A DNA stretch of 47,046 nt, taken from Paracoccaceae bacterium. GTDB lineage: Bacteria > Pseudomonadota > Alphaproteobacteria > Rhodobacterales > Rhodobacteraceae. The stretch lies in contig JAFGTV010000013.1 of the NCBI GenBank assembly GCA_016938875.1, positions 1-47,046 of the forward strand, written 5' to 3'. Each line of letters begins with the position of its first letter. Position 1 is the first letter of the stretch. Below the pieces are notes generated by a model, which saw only the letters and a program-made list of their open reading frames with translations, did no database searches and was not told the DNA's origin. The position numbers and the translations under genes are program-made. Of the stretch, positions 7,775 to 16,113 are shown one piece after another.

Positions 7775-8821
7775 ATGAGCGAGCGCAGGAACGGTCTGAC
7801 CTATTCGCAGGCGGGTGTGGATATCGACGCGGGCAATGCCCTGGTCGAGCGGATCAAGCCCGCCGCCAAACGGACCAACCGTCCCGGCGTGATGGCCGGG
7901 CTGGGCGGCTTTGGCGCGCTCTTCGATCTCAAGGCGGCGGGCTATGACGACCCGGTGCTGGTGGCCGCGACCGACGGGGTGGGCACCAAGCTACGCATCG
8001 CCATCGACACTGGCGTTTTGGACGGGGTCGGCATCGACCTGGTCGCGATGTGCGTCAACGACCTGGTCTGCCAGGGGGCCGAGCCGCTGTTTTTCCTGGA
8101 TTATTTCGCTACCGGCAAGCTGGCAGTGGATGAGGCCGCCACGGTGGTCGAGGGCATCGCCGAGGGCTGTGCCCGGGCGGGCTGTGCGTTGATCGGGGGC
8201 GAAACCGCCGAGATGCCGGGGATGTACGGGCCGGGCGATTTCGACCTGGCGGGCTTTGCCGTCGGCGCGATGCAGCGCGGCACCGAACTGCCCGCCGGTG
8301 TGGCCGAGGGCGACGTGTTGCTGGGGCTGGCCTCGGACGGGGTGCATTCCAACGGCTATTCGCTGGTGCGCAAGGTGGTGGAGCTGGCCGGGCTGGGCTG
8401 GGACGCGCCGTCGCCCTTTGGCCCCGGGGCGCTGGGGGCGGCGCTGCTGACGCCGACGCGGCTTTATGTCAAATCGGCGCTGGCGGCGATCCGGGCGGGG
8501 GGCGTGCATGCGCTGGCCCATATCACTGGCGGCGGGCTGACCGAGAACCTGCCGCGTGTCCTGCCCGAGGGGCTGGGCGCCGAGATCGACCTGTCGTCGT
8601 GGGAGCTGCCGCCGGTGTTCCGCTGGCTGGGCGAAACCGCGGACATGCAAGAGGGCGAGGTGCTCAAGACCTTCAACGCCGGTCTGGGGATGGTGCTGGC
8701 CGTGGCGCCCGCGCGGGCCGAGGCGCTGAGCGCGCTGTTGGCAGAGGCGGGCGAGACCGTGCATCGCATCGGCCATGTCGTGCCGGGGCAGGGGGTCAGC
8801 TACTCGGGCCGGCTCTTGTGA
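7775..8821 (+). CDS. purM: phosphoribosylformylglycinamidine cyclo-ligase (AIR synthetase)
   Basis: PurM makes aminoimidazole ribotide from FGAM and ATP, the fifth step of purine synthesis. The protein has about 348 residues, the usual length. Visible family motifs are YSQAGVDI at the start, ATDGVGTKL, the [10 protein letters not shown] segment and [11 protein letters not shown]. Three in-frame starts lie in a row: GTG 7769, ATG 7772 and ATG 7775. GGAGAGG at 7763-7769 favours the last. The stop overlaps the purN start (GTGA), so the two are translationally coupled, as in many Proteobacteria. Confidence 0.97.
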   Translation: MSERRNGLTYSQAGVDIDAGNALVERIKPAAKRTNRPGVMAGLGGFGALFDLKAAGYDDPVLVAATDGVGTKLRIAIDTGVLDGVGIDLVAMCVNDLVCQGAEPLFFLDYFATGKLAVDEAATVVEGIAEGCARAGCALIGGETAEMPGMYGPGDFDLAGFAVGAMQRGTELPAGVAEGDVLLGLASDGVHSNGYSLVRKVVELAGLGWDAPSPFGPGALGAALLTPTRLYVKSALAAIRAGGVHALAHITGGGLTENLPRVLPEGLGAEIDLSSWELPPVFRWLGETADMQEGEVLKTFNAGLGMVLAVAPARAEALSALLAEAGETVHRIGHVVPGQGVSYSGRLL

Positions 8822-9420
8822 AACGTGTCGCGATCCTGATTTCGGGGGGCGGCTCGAACATGGTGGCGCTGGTCCAGAGCATGGCGGGCGATCACCCCGC
8901 GCGGCCGGTGCTGGTGCTGTCCAACGATCCCGCCGCCGGTGGTCTGGTGCGTGCGCGGGCATTGGGCATCGCCACCGCCGCGGTCGATCACAAACCCTTT
9001 GGCAAGGACCGCGCCGCGTTCGAGGCCGCGCTTCAGGCGGAACTGGACAAGGCCGCGCCGGATATTCTGTGCCTGGCGGGGTTCATGCGGGTGCTGACGC
9101 CGGGATTCGTGACCGCCTGGGCCGGGCGGATGCTGAACATCCACCCCTCGCTCTTGCCCAAGTACAAAGGGCTCAACACCCATGCCCGCGCCATCGAGGC
9201 CGGCGATGCCGAGGCCGGGTGCAGCGTGCACGAGGTCACGGCGGAACTGGATGGCGGGCCGATCCTGGGCCAGGCGCGGGTGCCGATCCTGCCCGGCGAC
9301 ACCGCCGACACCCTGGCCGCTCGGGTTCTGCCGCTGGAACATCGCCTTTATCCGGCGGTGCTGCGCCGCTATGCGGCCGGGGACAGAACACCCATCATGC
9401 TGTCGGGCGCCAACAGCTGA
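8818..9420 (+). CDS. purN: phosphoribosylglycinamide formyltransferase (GAR transformylase)
   Basis: PurN uses 10-formyl-tetrahydrofolate to formylate GAR, the third step of purine synthesis. The 200-residue protein has the phosphate loop ISGGGSNM, the catalytic Asn and His in [13 protein letters not shown], and the catalytic Asp in [10 protein letters not shown]. It starts with GTG inside the purM stop (4-base overlap). Its last 52 bases are antisense to the 3' end of the Hint gene on the other strand. Confidence 0.96.
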   Translation: MKRVAILISGGGSNMVALVQSMAGDHPARPVLVLSNDPAAGGLVRARALGIATAAVDHKPFGKDRAAFEAALQAELDKAAPDILCLAGFMRVLTPGFVTAWAGRMLNIHPSLLPKYKGLNTHARAIEAGDAEAGCSVHEVTAELDGGPILGQARVPILPGDTADTLAARVLPLEHRLYPAVLRRYAAGDRTPIMLSGANS

Positions 9421-10406
9421 CCCTCCCACCCGCGCAGGCAGGTGCGCGCGGTCTGTGAGGCCGGGGCGTCATGGGCGGCCAGCTCGGGAAACACGGCGCA
9501 AATCTCGTCGCGCGCGGCACGGTCCATCGACGACAGGGCCATCGCGCCCAGGTGCAGGCTTTCGGTGGGGATGCCCTCGGCAAAGACGACCTGGTGGCTG
9601 TCAAAGGCGAAATGCACATAGCTGACCCGGGCCACCGGGGTCTGGCGGATCGTGGTGCCGTTGACCAGATGCTTGGCCGCGACCAGCACCTGCGAGCGCC
9701 CGAAATAGACCTGCGCGCGCCAGTCCCCGACCAGAATGCGGTGCTGCGGCGAGACACGCAGCCGACGGTGATTGCCCAGGGCCCCCGCCGCCACGGTGAT
9801 CGGCGCCATGCTCCCGCGCCCGGCCACGCTGCGCTGGCCGATCCAGCGGATGGGCTGTTCCCCGTGATCCAGCGTCATCACCGGGTCGCCGACCCGCAGA
9901 CACTCGACCGGCAGCGGCCCTGTCGGGGTCTCGATCAGCGTGCCCTTGGTGAAACAGGGGATCGAGGGCGGATCGCTGGGCAGGCTGGTATAGGAAAAAT
10001 TTTCGCCCAGCGGCGTTGTGTTGCCCGGCCCGAACCGGGTGCTGCCCGGCTCTACGCCGTTCAGGTCGATCACCAGCCCGCCGCCCGATCCATCCAGCAC
10101 CACCTGGTGGTCGTTGGAGGAAATGCGCCCGTTGATCTCATCGGGATCGGGGATCACCCCGCTATAGATCGGCGGGCTGGGCGGGGAGGTGTCGGGATAG
10201 GCATAGACCTCGATGATCTCGCCACCGTTCAGCGCCGGGTCTGTATCGTCCACATTGGAAAGGACGATGCGATAGGTGTCGTTGATCGTGCCAAGGGGCT
10301 GCACCCCGTCAAGGGTCAGCTTGGTCCCGTTGCTTTGACCGGAGACGCGGAAATCGGAAAACGTGCCGATTTCGTCGCCGGTGACGTAGACCTCGATGGT
10401 TGCCAC
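9369..10406 (-). CDS. Hint-domain protein (Hedgehog/intein autoprocessing domain), stand-alone
   Basis: The 345-residue protein has two parts. Residues 1-150 are a serine/threonine/aspartate-rich beta domain with no family I can name. From C151 (PCFTKGTLIETPTG) runs a Hint_2-type domain, with VECLRVGDPVMTLD, PIRWIG and SPQHRIL, the conserved elements of the Hint fold. In known Hint proteins the block-A cysteine attacks the bond before it, so cleavage after P150 would free the N-terminal part. No signal peptide is seen; the start is GTG at 10406 with AAGGGG upstream. The 3' end runs 52 bases into purN on the opposite strand. Function is unknown. A paralogue of the same layout lies at 32585-33544. 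Confidence 0.82.
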   Translation of the reverse strand: MATIEVYVTGDEIGTFSDFRVSGQSNGTKLTLDGVQPLGTINDTYRIVLSNVDDTDPALNGGEIIEVYAYPDTSPPSPPIYSGVIPDPDEINGRISSNDHQVVLDGSGGGLVIDLNGVEPGSTRFGPGNTTPLGENFSYTSLPSDPPSIPCFTKGTLIETPTGPLPVECLRVGDPVMTLDHGEQPIRWIGQRSVAGRGSMAPITVAAGALGNHRRLRVSPQHRILVGDWRAQVYFGRSQVLVAAKHLVNGTTIRQTPVARVSYVHFAFDSHQVVFAEGIPTESLHLGAMALSSMDRAARDEICAVFPELAAHDAPASQTARTCLRGWEGQLLAPDSMMGVLSPAA

Positions 10407-10582
10407 GTCTGACTGCCCCTTGCATTCAATCCCCCCAGGATTTCCTGCAATGCCCCGATTCTAGAGAATTTTTGGCGACCCGGCAACGAGGTGCGATGTG
10501 CTCTTCCCAATGCGGTGCGGTTTCTTTATCACAGGTGCGTGGCGGGACAGGCGCGGATACAACGGGCAAGATACGGGCACAG

Positions 10583-11737
10583 ATGAAGACACTCACCACA
10601 ACCCAGGCGCTTGCCGCCTTTTGCAAGGCGGCCGAAACGGTCCCTTATGTCACGATTGACACCGAATTCCTGCGCGAGCGGACCTATTACGCCAAGCTTT
10701 GCCTTGTGCAACTGGCGCTGCCCGGTGATGACGGCGAGGCGGTGTTGGTCGATCCGCTGGCCGAGGGGCTGTCGCTGGAACCGCTCTACGAGCTCTTTCG
10801 AAACGAGAACGTGGTCAAGGTGTTCCACGCCGCGCGGCAGGATCTGGAAATCTTCTTTGTCGAGGGCAATGTGTTCCCCGAGCCGCTGTTCGACACCCAG
10901 GTCGCGGCGATGGTGTGCGGCTTTGGCGAACAGGTCGGGTACGAGACGCTGGTGCGCAAGATCGCCAAGGCCAACCTGGACAAGACCTCGCGCTTTACCG
11001 ACTGGTCGCGCCGGCCGCTGACCGAGGCGCAGAAAACCTATGCCCTGGCCGATGTCACCCACCTGCGGGTGATCTACGAATTCCTGGCCGCCGAACTGGA
11101 CCGGACCGGTCGTGCCGCCTGGCTGCGCGAGGAACTGGGCGTGCTGACCGCCCCCGAAACCTATACCGTGCATCCCTCTGAGGCGTGGAAGCGTCTGAAA
11201 ACGCGCACAAATTCGGGCAAGTTCCTGGCCGTCGCGCGTGAACTGGCCCGCTTTCGCGAGGGGTATGCCCAGGCCCGAAACATCCCGCGCAACCGCGTGT
11301 TCAAGGATGAGGCGCTGTTGGAACTGGCCTCGACCCGGCCACAAAACATCGAGGATTTGTCGCGCTCTCGTCTGTTGCTGCGCGAGGCGCGGCGTGGCGA
11401 GATCGCCGAAGGGGTGATCGCCGCGGTCCAGGCCGCCCAGGCCATGGACCCCGAGGACTATCCCAAGCCCCCGAAATCCAACGACAAGCTGCAAGTGAAC
11501 CCGGCCCTGGCCGATCTGTTGCGGGTGTTGCTCAAGGCCAAGTGCGAAGAGACCGGCGTCGCGCAGAAACTGATCGCAAGCTCTGGCGATCTGGACGCGA
11601 TCGCGGCGGGACGGCGCGACGTGGCGGCCCTGCGTGGTTGGCGCAAGGAGGTGTTCGGCGACGACGCGCTGCGGCTGTGCGCCGGTGAAATCGCCCTGGC
11701 GGCGCGCGGCAATACCGTCGAGGTTGTCACGCTGTGA
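10583..11737 (+). CDS. rnd: ribonuclease D
   Basis: RNase D is a 3'-5' exoribonuclease that trims tRNA precursors. The 384-residue protein shows the DEDD motifs: Exo I IDTEF (D26, E28), Exo II FHAARQDLEIF and Exo III with Y and D in YALADVTHL. An HRDC domain follows from about residue 210. The frame is open upstream without protein-like content; the ATG at 10583 begins the family's normal N-terminus. It is transcribed divergently from the Hint gene, with a 176-base spacer. Confidence 0.95.
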   Translation: MKTLTTTQALAAFCKAAETVPYVTIDTEFLRERTYYAKLCLVQLALPGDDGEAVLVDPLAEGLSLEPLYELFRNENVVKVFHAARQDLEIFFVEGNVFPEPLFDTQVAAMVCGFGEQVGYETLVRKIAKANLDKTSRFTDWSRRPLTEAQKTYALADVTHLRVIYEFLAAELDRTGRAAWLREELGVLTAPETYTVHPSEAWKRLKTRTNSGKFLAVARELARFREGYAQARNIPRNRVFKDEALLELASTRPQNIEDLSRSRLLLREARRGEIAEGVIAAVQAAQAMDPEDYPKPPKSNDKLQVNPALADLLRVLLKAKCEETGVAQKLIASSGDLDAIAAGRRDVAALRGWRKEVFGDDALRLCAGEIALAARGNTVEVVTL

Positions 11738-11891
11738 GAACGGGCCGGGGCCCCTGGCCGCGGTGGGATTTTGACGTTTTCACTTGGAAGAGCGGCCCGC
11801 GCGTGGCCTGCCATGGCGCGTTTATCCCGCAGTCCTCGCAAACGAACCCATGGCCGAACAGACGGCCAGTGGTTCAGCGGCCCGTAGGGGC

Positions 11892-12359
11892 CTAGCGCCG
11901 GGCGCTGCGCTGGTTGCGTGCGCCGCGCACAAGGATGGTCCGCACCTGCGCCAGATCCTGGGTCGTCAGGAACAGCCCTGCCGTCACCTCGCGCGAGGGT
12001 TCGGTTCCAGATCGGGTGGTGCCGGTCGGGGGTGCGACGCGGAAGGTGAAGGCCAGCGTGCCATCTTCTGTCGGCCCGTCGGTTTCAGCGACCAGTTCCG
12101 CCATCCAGAAGCCCTGGCGCGGGGGCAGGCCGGTGGCGCGCACGATGGCGCCGCCCGGCAACTTTTCAACCGCCATCTCGGTGACCTGCTCGACCAGCGG
12201 GCGGGCATCGACCACCTGGGCCTCATCGGGGGCAAGCGCCACGCGCTCTTCGGTCGAGCCGCCGAACCAGTTGAACGGGTTGATCCGCGATTCGCGCACC
12301 GTCGAGCAGGCGCCCAGCAACAGCGCGGCGGTCAGCATGGCCAGAAACGGAGCTCTCAT
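11892..12359 (-). CDS. predicted lipoprotein, unknown function
   Basis: The 155-residue protein has a signal sequence ending in the lipobox LLLGAC-S (about residues 14-20), so it should be lipid-anchored after cleavage by LspA. The mature part includes NPFNWFGGSTEE, a pattern common in short alphaproteobacterial lipoproteins, then a mixed alpha/beta region. I do not recognise a named family. GGGGGA lies before the ATG at 12359. The frame is open upstream, but that part would be antisense to sufE and lacks signal-peptide logic. Confidence 0.7.
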   Translation of the reverse strand: MRAPFLAMLTAALLLGACSTVRESRINPFNWFGGSTEERVALAPDEAQVVDARPLVEQVTEMAVEKLPGGAIVRATGLPPRQGFWMAELVAETDGPTEDGTLAFTFRVAPPTGTTRSGTEPSREVTAGLFLTTQDLAQVRTILVRGARNQRSARR

Positions 12360-12491
12360 GGATGTTCCCCCAGGATGTCTGTCTTTCGGGTTAGCCCAAA
12401 CCGGCCCGCTTGAAAAGCCGCGACCTTGGCACGCTGGACCTTTGTTCCGCATCGTCCTAATTGAAAAGGGCAATCGCAAGGAGGCCGTCCG

Positions 12492-12923
12492 GTGGCAACA
12501 GCTGCGTTCGAGGAGATCGTCGAGACATTCGAGTTCCTGGAGGACTGGGAGGATCGCTATCGCCATGTGATCGAGTTGGGCCGCGCGATGGACCCGCTGG
12601 AGGATGCCTTCAAGGTGCCCGCGACCAAGGTCGATGGCTGCGCCAGTCAGGTCTGGCTGGTGCCCGCGATCGAGGGGTCCGGGCCGCAGGCGGTCTATCG
12701 GTTTCGGGGCGACAGCGACGCGATGATCGTGCGCGGCTTGATCGCGGTTCTGCATGCGCTGTTTGACGGGTGCACGGCCCAAGAGGTTCTGGGCGTCGAT
12801 GCCGGGGCGGAATTGGCGCGGCTGGGGTTGGACGAGCATCTGTCGGCGCAGCGGTCCAACGGGCTGCGCGCCATGCTGGAAAGGATCCGCAGCCAGGCGG
12901 CGGACGTGGCCGCGGCGGGCTGA
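12492..12923 (+). CDS. sufE: SufE, cysteine desulfuration protein
   Basis: SufE accepts persulfide sulfur from SufS for iron-sulfur cluster assembly in the cytoplasm. The 143-residue protein matches the family in length and has the acceptor cysteine C50 in VDGCASQVW, as well as the N-terminal helix pattern FEFLEDWEDRYRHVIELG. The start is GTG with a strong AAGGAGG eight bases upstream. It is divergent from the lipoprotein gene and is not next to other suf genes. Confidence 0.93.
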   Translation: MATAAFEEIVETFEFLEDWEDRYRHVIELGRAMDPLEDAFKVPATKVDGCASQVWLVPAIEGSGPQAVYRFRGDSDAMIVRGLIAVLHALFDGCTAQEVLGVDAGAELARLGLDEHLSAQRSNGLRAMLERIRSQAADVAAAG

Positions 12924-12941
12924 ACCGGCCCGAACCGGGGA

Positions 12942-13580
12942 TCAGTCCCCGGGCGCCAGAAACCCCGCAAGATCGCCATAGCCCGTCAGCCGACGCTCAT
13001 AACGCAGCCCCAGGCGGGTCGCGCATGTCCGGGCCTGCGCGTCGAGGGCGGGATCGTCGGTCTGGGCCAGGTAGACCAGTTTTTCGTAATTGCCGAAATA
13101 GGCCTCGATCAGGTCTGGGTGGCGGTCCAGGCCCAGCGGGCGCCAGACAAAGGCATCGAACTGGCGGGCCAGGAAATCGGTCAGGTAGAACGCCGTCACC
13201 TCGTCCTCGGCGCGGTCCGCGAACCCGGCCAGCCCGTCGTAGAACGCATAGCAATGGGGCCCGGCGATCATCGTGACCCCCAACGCGTCACAGGCGCGCG
13301 CCAGGGTGCCGCCGGTGCCGCAATCGGCATAGGCGACGAGGATCGTGTCATAGGCGGCGCGGTGCTTTTGCACCAGGTCGCGCACGCCGGGGGTGATTCG
13401 TTCGGGGTGGTTGTGCCAGATCGCGGGCAGGCAGGTCAGATCCAGGTGGTCCCAGCGGTGACGGCGTTTCAGCGCCAGGATTTCATGGGCCAGCGCGCCG
13501 CATCCGATCACCAGCACCCGGCCGGTTCCGCACGGGGCCAGCCCGGTTTCGGTCAGCGACAGGTCATCGGGCGCGCTCAT
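12942..13580 (-). CDS. DUF1638 protein, linked to corrinoid methyl transfer
   Basis: The 212-residue protein belongs to DUF1638 by the signatures VIGCGALAHEI, CLPAIWHNHPERI, VAYADCGTGG and GPHCYAF, with conserved Cys and His that could bind metal or a cofactor. The family has no firm biochemical function; it often sits with corrinoid proteins and methyltransferases, as here. The start ATG at 13580 overlaps the stop of the small upstream gene (ATGA), so the two are coupled. It is the last gene of a four-gene minus-strand cluster. Confidence 0.85.
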   Translation of the reverse strand: MSAPDDLSLTETGLAPCGTGRVLVIGCGALAHEILALKRRHRWDHLDLTCLPAIWHNHPERITPGVRDLVQKHRAAYDTILVAYADCGTGGTLARACDALGVTMIAGPHCYAFYDGLAGFADRAEDEVTAFYLTDFLARQFDAFVWRPLGLDRHPDLIEAYFGNYEKLVYLAQTDDPALDAQARTCATRLGLRYERRLTGYGDLAGFLAPGD

Positions 13581-13738
13581 CCGCGCGGGCGCCACAGCCG
13601 CAGCGCCAGAACCGCGGCCAAGGCCAGCGGGATCAGGACCGCCGGGGCCGGGACGGGCAGGGCGCTGGCCAGTGCCACGGTGACGCCCGCCGCCAGGATC
13701 GCGGCGGCCAGGATCAGGAAATAACGGCGCGTCGGCAT
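13577..13738 (-). CDS. 53-residue membrane peptide in the corrinoid cluster
   Basis: After a basic start (MPTRRYF) come two hydrophobic stretches (about residues 6-24 and 28-46, split by a proline-rich turn), and the peptide ends in RLWRPRG. It predicts a two-pass membrane peptide with both ends in the cytoplasm. GGGG lies a few bases before the ATG at 13738. Its stop overlaps the DUF1638 start, which supports real translation. I know no family for it. Confidence 0.6.
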   Translation of the reverse strand: MPTRRYFLILAAAILAAGVTVALASALPVPAPAVLIPLALAAVLALRLWRPRG

Positions 13739-13805
13739 GATGCTCCCCCTTGATGCAGGGCATTTGGGGTCGATCCGCGCGCCGGGCAAGGGCCGGGGCC
13801 GGGGA

Positions 13806-14510
13806 TCAGCCCGCGGCCACCTGATTGTGTTTGCGCGCGACGAAATCCTTGGCGGTCTCGACCGCCACGGCCGCGTCGCGGCAATAGGCATCGGCCCCGA
13901 TGGCGCGGCCGAATTCCTCGTTCAGGGGGGCGCCACCGACCAGCACGATGTAATCGTCGCGCAGGCCCTTTTCGGTCAGCGTGTCGATCACGATCTTCAT
14001 GTAGGGCATGGTGGTCGTCAGCAGGGCCGACATGCCCAGGATGTCGGGCTGTTCGGTTTCCAGCGCGGCCAGATAGGCCTCGACCGCGGTGTTGATGCCC
14101 AGGTCGACCACCTCGAAGCCGGCGCCCTCCATCATCATTGCCACCAGGTTCTTGCCGATGTCGTGGATGTCGCCCTTGACGGTGCCGATCACCATCTTGC
14201 CCATGCGCGGCGCGCCGGTTTCCACCAGCAGCGGCTTGAGCAGGCCCATGCCGGATTTCATCGCGTTGGCGGCCAGCAGAACCTCGGGGACGAACAGGAT
14301 GCCGTCGCGGAAATCGTTGCCGACCACGGTCATGCCCGCGACCAGCGCCTCGGTCAGCACCCGGTAGGGGGTCCATCCACGCGACAGCAGGATTTCGACC
14401 CCTTCGACGACCTCTTCCTTGAGCCCGTCGTAAAGGTCGTCATGCATTTGCGGGACCAGCTCGTCATCGGGCAGGTCAGAGAGGATCAGATCGTCGTCTT
14501 CCTCGGCCAT
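13806..14510 (-). CDS. corrinoid (B12-binding) methyl-carrier protein
   Basis: The 234-residue protein has the B12-binding cap of methionine synthase (about residues 22-105), then the cobalamin-binding Rossmann domain with GDIHDIGKN, whose H116 would be the lower cobalt ligand, and the later motifs MSALLTTTM and VGGAPL. It carries a methyl group on cobalamin between methyltransferases. It is encoded 122 bases downstream of the homocysteine methyltransferase gene on the same strand. The ATG at 14510 is preferred (GGAG 10 bases before it); an in-frame ATG at 14540 is possible. It equals the B12 module of MetH as a separate chain. Confidence 0.9.
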   Translation of the reverse strand: MAEEDDDLILSDLPDDELVPQMHDDLYDGLKEEVVEGVEILLSRGWTPYRVLTEALVAGMTVVGNDFRDGILFVPEVLLAANAMKSGMGLLKPLLVETGAPRMGKMVIGTVKGDIHDIGKNLVAMMMEGAGFEVVDLGINTAVEAYLAALETEQPDILGMSALLTTTMPYMKIVIDTLTEKGLRDDYIVLVGGAPLNEEFGRAIGADAYCRDAAVAVETAKDFVARKHNQVAAG

Positions 14511-14632
14511 GGTGTGGTGCTCCGGTTCCCTTGGGCGCATTGAATGGGCCCTGATTATAGCAGTCTGTATCCGTTTCGATCCCGGCCACTAGGCCGGTTG
14601 CGACATGGGCCGCGCCATCCCCGACCTTTGGG

Positions 14633-15646
14633 TCAGCCCCGGCGCCGGCGGCGGGGGCGGTCGGGGGGCGTGTCGCCCTCGCCGGTGCCGTCCGAGGCCG
14701 AAGAGAAGCCGCCCAGCCGTTCGGCGATCTCGTCCAGGCTGGGACGCGCGCCGCGCGGGCGGGTTTCCAGCGCGGCCCGCATCGCGACCAGGTGTTCGGG
14801 GGTGGTGCCGCAGCAGCCGCCGATGATCGTGGCGCCGCAATCGCGCGCCAGCACGGCGTAATCCGCCATCAACTCGGGCGTGCCATCGTAATGGATATGG
14901 CCATCGACATATTTGGGAATGCCCGCATTGCCCTTGGCGATGATCGGCCGTTCGGTCCCGGCCGCGGCAAAGCCCAGCACGGTGCGCAGCAGGTCCGAGG
15001 CGCCGACGCCGCAATTGGCGCCAAAGGCCAGCGGCTTGTGCGGCAGCTTTTCGACCAGCTCGACCAGGCTGGTGGCGGTGACGCCCATCATGGTGCGCCC
15101 GGCGGTGTCAAAGCTCATGGTGCCGACCCAGGGCATGCCGGCCAGGGATGCGGCCTCGGCGGCGGCCTTGAATTCATCGGGCGCACTGATGGTTTCGACC
15201 CACAGCACGTCGGCGCCGCCCTCTTTCAGCCCCTCGGCCTGTTCGTGAAAGATCTCGACCGCCGCGGCATAGGACAGCACGCCCATCGGCTCCATGATCT
15301 CGCCGGTCGGCCCGATGGATCCGGCCACCACCAGATCGCGCCCGGCGGCATCGGCCAGTTCGCGGCCCAGTTCGGCGGCGACGCGGTTCAACTCTCGCAC
15401 GCGGCCCTGGGCATCGTGCAGTTTCAGCCGCGAGGCGTTGCCGCCAAAGCTGTTGGTCAGAAAGATGTCCGACCCCGCGTCGATCGCCCCGCGATAGAGC
15501 GCGCGGATCTTGTCGGGCTGGTCCACGTTCCACAGCTCTGGCGCCTCGCCCGAGGACAGCCCCATGTTGAACAGGTTGGTCCCGGTGGCGCCATCGGCCA
15601 TCAGCCAGTCGCGGGTCGCCAGCATGCGGGAAAGCGCGTCGGTCAT
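14633..15646 (-). CDS. bmt: homocysteine S-methyltransferase (annotated in relatives as betaine-homocysteine methyltransferase)
   Basis: The 337-residue protein is an S-methyltrans-fold (PF02574) enzyme that methylates homocysteine to methionine. Zinc ligands are visible as C212 in GANCGVG and C278-C279 in GGCCGTTP, and the N-terminal ADGATGTNLF is typical. The methyl donor could be glycine betaine directly (BHMT) or methylcobalamin on the neighbouring corrinoid protein, since the MetH N-terminal module has the same fold. The adjacent corrinoid gene favours the second option. The C-terminus ends in an arginine-rich tail. AAAGGA precedes the ATG at 15646. Upstream lie two hairpins. Confidence 0.88.
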   Translation of the reverse strand: MTDALSRMLATRDWLMADGATGTNLFNMGLSSGEAPELWNVDQPDKIRALYRGAIDAGSDIFLTNSFGGNASRLKLHDAQGRVRELNRVAAELGRELADAAGRDLVVAGSIGPTGEIMEPMGVLSYAAAVEIFHEQAEGLKEGGADVLWVETISAPDEFKAAAEAASLAGMPWVGTMSFDTAGRTMMGVTATSLVELVEKLPHKPLAFGANCGVGASDLLRTVLGFAAAGTERPIIAKGNAGIPKYVDGHIHYDGTPELMADYAVLARDCGATIIGGCCGTTPEHLVAMRAALETRPRGARPSLDEIAERLGGFSSASDGTGEGDTPPDRPRRRRRG

Positions 15647-15672
15647 CGCTCACGTCCTTTCGGAATCGCTGC

Positions 15673-15726
15673 GGCGGCCCCATGGCCGCCGGTGCGCTGA
15701 GGGGTGCCATGGCGCGGCGCCCCTCG
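15673..15726 (-). promoter_or_regulatory. two-hairpin leader before the homocysteine methyltransferase gene
   Basis: Reading the minus strand toward the start codon, hairpin one has arms GAGGGG/CCCCTC at 15726-15699 with an inner GCCATGGC palindrome. Hairpin two is a perfect 7-bp stem GGCGGCC/GGCCGCC at 15690-15673 with a 4-base loop. The second ends 26 bases before the ATG. Genes of methionine metabolism often have SAM- or SAH-sensing leaders; I could not match this one to a known riboswitch consensus. Confidence 0.35.
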
Positions 15727-15761
15727 CAAATTCATTCTGTTCATGATGATCTTGAGGCAGG

Positions 15762-15791
15762 CCGGGGGCGGGCAGGTGGTCCGCCCCGGCG
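15762..15791 (-). terminator. strong hairpin after the zeta subunit gene
   Basis: GCCGGGGGCGG (15762-15772) pairs with CCGCCCCGGC (15782-15791) with one bulged G. It begins 8 bases past the stop of the DUF1476 gene on the minus strand. There is no U run, so termination is inferred from position and stem strength. Confidence 0.4.
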
Positions 15792-15798
15792 GCGCGGC

Positions 15799-16113
15799 TC
15801 AGGATTCGGTCATGATCTGCTCTTTGGCGACCGACATCAGTTCGATCATCTTGCTGCGGATCGTCGTCTCGTCGGCCTTGTCGCCCAGATCCGCGGCCAG
15901 CTTGCGATAGACATCCTCGTCGCCGGCCTCTTCGAAGTCGGCCTTGACGACCTCCTTGGCATAGTCCAGCGCGGCCTCCTCGCTCAGCCCCAGCAACCCT
16001 GCGGCCCACAGACCCAACAGCTTGTTGCGCCGTGCCTCGGCGCGAAACTGCATTTCCGAGTCATGGGCGAACTTGTTTTCAAACGCGTTCTCGCGATCAT
16101 CGAAGGTGGTCAT
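15799..16113 (-). CDS. F1-ATPase inhibitor, zeta subunit (DUF1476)
   Basis: The 104-residue protein matches DUF1476, identified in Paracoccus denitrificans as the zeta subunit that blocks ATP hydrolysis by the F1Fo-ATP synthase. The N-terminus MTTFDDRENAFENKFAHD is the inhibitory segment, followed by a helical bundle with LLGLWAAGLLGL. The length equals that of the Paracoccus protein. The ATG at 16113 is chosen over an upstream ATG because AGGAGGG lies just before it. It is divergent from purC across a 226-base spacer that must hold both promoters. Confidence 0.9.
   Translation of the reverse strand: MTTFDDRENAFENKFAHDSEMQFRAEARRNKLLGLWAAGLLGLSEEAALDYAKEVVKADFEEAGDEDVYRKLAADLGDKADETTIRSKMIELMSVAKEQIMTES

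Noticed and set aside
15641-15798. SAH or SAM-II riboswitch before the homocysteine methyltransferase
   Set aside because: Stems are present, but conserved loop bases of the known classes could not be matched by eye, so I list only a structured leader.
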